Below, in pieces: positions 37,177 through 38,504 of a stretch of DNA of 38,504 nt (positions are counted from its first letter, which is position 1; each line of letters opens with the position of its first letter). The DNA lies in NCBI GenBank assembly GCA_030615425.1, contig JAUWZG010000001.1, positions 1-38,504 on the forward strand, in the 5' to 3' direction. Below the pieces are notes generated by a model. The model saw only the letters and a list, made by a program, of their open reading frames with translations. It ran no database searches and was not told the origin of the DNA. The position numbers were made by a program, and so were the translations under genes. The DNA comes from Dehalococcoidia bacterium (lineage in GTDB: Bacteria > Chloroflexota > Dehalococcoidia > Dehalococcoidales > BS750m-G39).

Positions 37177-38504
37177 ATGTCATTAACAAACATTGAGCAG
37201 AAGGTGCCTCCTGCCTCCAGGAAATCTTACGCTAGGTTGCCCCAGATACTAGAGGTACCAAATCTGATTAAGGTCCAAACCGACTCCTTCCGCTGGTTTC
37301 AGGAAAAGGGGCTAAGGCAGCTATTGGAGGAGATATCTCCTATTGAGGACTTCACCGGTAAGCGGCTGGCGCTTAGCTTCATAGACTATGAATTCCGTGA
37401 GCCCCGTTACACCGAGCAGGAGTGCCACCAGAAAGACCTGACCTACTCCACCCCCCTCTATGTCAGGACACAACTCCTGGTTAAAGAAACCGGGGAAATC
37501 AAGGAACAAGACCTATTTTTTGGTGACATTCCACTGATGACAGCTAAGGGCACCTTTATTACCAGCGGCGCCGAACGGGTAACGGTAAGCCAGTTGCTCC
37601 GCTCGCCGGGCGTCTATTTCACCCTTGAAGAAGACGCCACCAGCGGCCGCGCCCTGTGCCATGCCAAGCTAATCCCCTCCCGCGGTGCTTGGCTGGAGTT
37701 TGAGACCAGCAATCGGGATGTAATCTCAGCCAAGATAAACGGCAAACGCAAGATTCCCATTACCACACTGATGCGGGCTATCGGTTATAGCAGTGAGAAG
37801 CAACTGCTGGAGCTATTCTCTAGTGAGGACAACTCCCCGGAGCACCAATTTATCAGTTCAACTATGGAGCGCGAGCCTTTGGTCAAGGATGAGCCTGAGG
37901 CTCTGCTTGATATCTACAGAAAGCTGCGCCCCGGGGACCCACCCAATATTGAAAATGCCCGAAAGCTAATAAAGAATCTGTTCTTTGACCCCATGCGCTA
38001 TGACCTGGGAGAGGTAGGTCGCTATAAGCTTAACAAGCGACTGCGGATTGACATGCCGGAAAGCAAACGGGCTCTAACCAAGGAAGATATTGTCGAGATA
38101 GTAAGACACATTATTATGATTAATAATAGGAACGATCTCCCCGATGATATTGACCATCTGGGAAATCGGCGAGTGCGCACCGTTGGTGAGCTAATTCAAA
38201 ACCAGTTTCGCATTGGGTTACTGCGCCTACAGCGAGTGGTTAGGGAGCGGATGAGTATTATCAGTGCTGATGTAGTTACCCCCAGTGTTCTGGTCAACAT
38301 TCGCCCGGTAGTGGCCGCAGTCAGGGAGTTCTTCGGTGGCTCACAGCTATCACAATTTATGGACCAAACCAATCCATTGGCTGAACTAACCCATAAGCGC
38401 CGCTTGTCGGCAATGGGACCAGGAGGTCTATCTCGTGAGCGAGCTGGGTTTGAGGTCCGCGATGTCCACTTCTCCCACTACGGTAGAATCTGCCCCATTG
38501 AGAC
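37177..38504 (+). CDS. rpoB: RNA polymerase beta subunit, N-terminal part
   Basis: An open frame from ATG 37177 runs off the window end: 442 codons of the about 1200-residue beta subunit. The peptide starts [20 protein letters not shown]. It contains the lobe and protrusion motifs [34 protein letters not shown] and [10 protein letters not shown], and the rifampicin region [15 protein letters not shown] followed by [16 protein letters not shown]. The residues equivalent to E. coli Asp516, His526 and Ser531 are unchanged, so the target looks rifampicin-sensitive. No strong ribosome-binding site is seen. It is not preceded by rplJ-rplL as in many bacteria. Confidence 0.97.
   Translation, partial: MSLTNIEQKVPPASRKSYARLPQILEVPNLIKVQTDSFRWFQEKGLRQLLEEISPIEDFTGKRLALSFIDYEFREPRYTEQECHQKDLTYSTPLYVRTQLLVKETGEIKEQDLFFGDIPLMTAKGTFITSGAERVTVSQLLRSPGVYFTLEEDATSGRALCHAKLIPSRGAWLEFETSNRDVISAKINGKRKIPITTLMRAIGYSSEKQLLELFSSEDNSPEHQFISSTMEREPLVKDEPEALLDIYRKLRPGDPPNIENARKLIKNLFFDPMRYDLGEVGRYKLNKRLRIDMPESKRALTKEDIVEIVRHIIMINNRNDLPDDIDHLGNRRVRTVGELIQNQFRIGLLRLQRVVRERMSIISADVVTPSVLVNIRPVVAAVREFFGGSQLSQFMDQTNPLAELTHKRRLSAMGPGGLSRERAGFEVRDVHFSHYGRICPIE

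Noticed and set aside
37321..37509. A 62-codon minus-strand ORF inside rpoB
   Set aside because: It is antisense to clearly conserved beta-subunit sequence.

Overview
This window looks like a chromosomal segment of an uncultivated Chloroflexota bacterium, most likely class Dehalococcoidia. That assignment is inferred from gene content and order: stand-alone rpoB, DUF177-rpmF-fabD-fabG, corrinoid uptake under a B12 riboswitch, several acyl-CoA dehydrogenases, and dispersed G/C-block hairpin repeats. No rRNA marker is present. I see no prophage, insertion sequence or CRISPR array. Nearly all genes are ordinary chromosomal genes in short operons, many with well-formed sigma-70-type promoters (TTGACA/TATAAT with 16-18 bp spacing) that can be read directly.

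Layout. 1-720 (minus): start of a PiT phosphate transporter and its DUF47 partner. 860-3268 (plus): a micro-ORF, a two-TM ion channel without a GYG filter, a UspA protein and two TrkA/RCK proteins, which together look like a nucleotide-gated ion-flux module. 3292-6299: comEA-comEC for DNA uptake. 6383-7723: a DUF4349 lipoprotein (plus), then DUF167 and an unlisted 59-residue two-TM protein (minus). 7837-10536: a tightly overlapping operon of MBL hydrolase, radical SAM protein, CinA-C/PncC and a Nudix-like protein. 10533-15350: an eIF2B-like protein, rph, and the proline genes proA and proB separated by a small unknown gene and repeats. 15390-18927: mfd. 18938-19643: an AT-rich patch with an unknown membrane protein and a 51-residue proline-rich peptide. 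20024-23365 (minus): DUF177-rpmF-fabD-fabG and nusB-acpP. 23458-27406: three acyl-CoA dehydrogenases and a stand-alone AsnC/Lrp ligand-binding domain. 27732-29223 (minus): plsC-ispH. 29336-31325: LacD-type aldolase and PfkB kinase. 31351-33473: B12 riboswitch with terminator, then BtuC/BtuD-type ABC genes. 33481-35739: hpt-ade purine salvage. 35766-36965: tRNA-Leu(UAG), DUF169 protein and cupin. 37012-38504: a strong promoter and the 5' part of rpoB.

The most interesting observations are: (i) an about 77-bp double-hairpin repeat, four copies here, whose 3' tail supplies the Shine-Dalgarno sequence of proA and fabG; (ii) the GYG-less channel/Usp/RCK cluster, preceded by a 32-codon ORF that echoes the channel's N-terminal PGDK-arginine-rich motif; (iii) a perfect 10-bp inverted repeat containing two divergent -35 boxes; (iv) a proline-rich microprotein with internal tandem repeats; (v) an eIF2B-like protein lacking the isomerase cysteine; (vi) a probable near-leaderless hpt-ade transcript. 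None of these amounts to a proven new system. They are candidates read from sequence alone.
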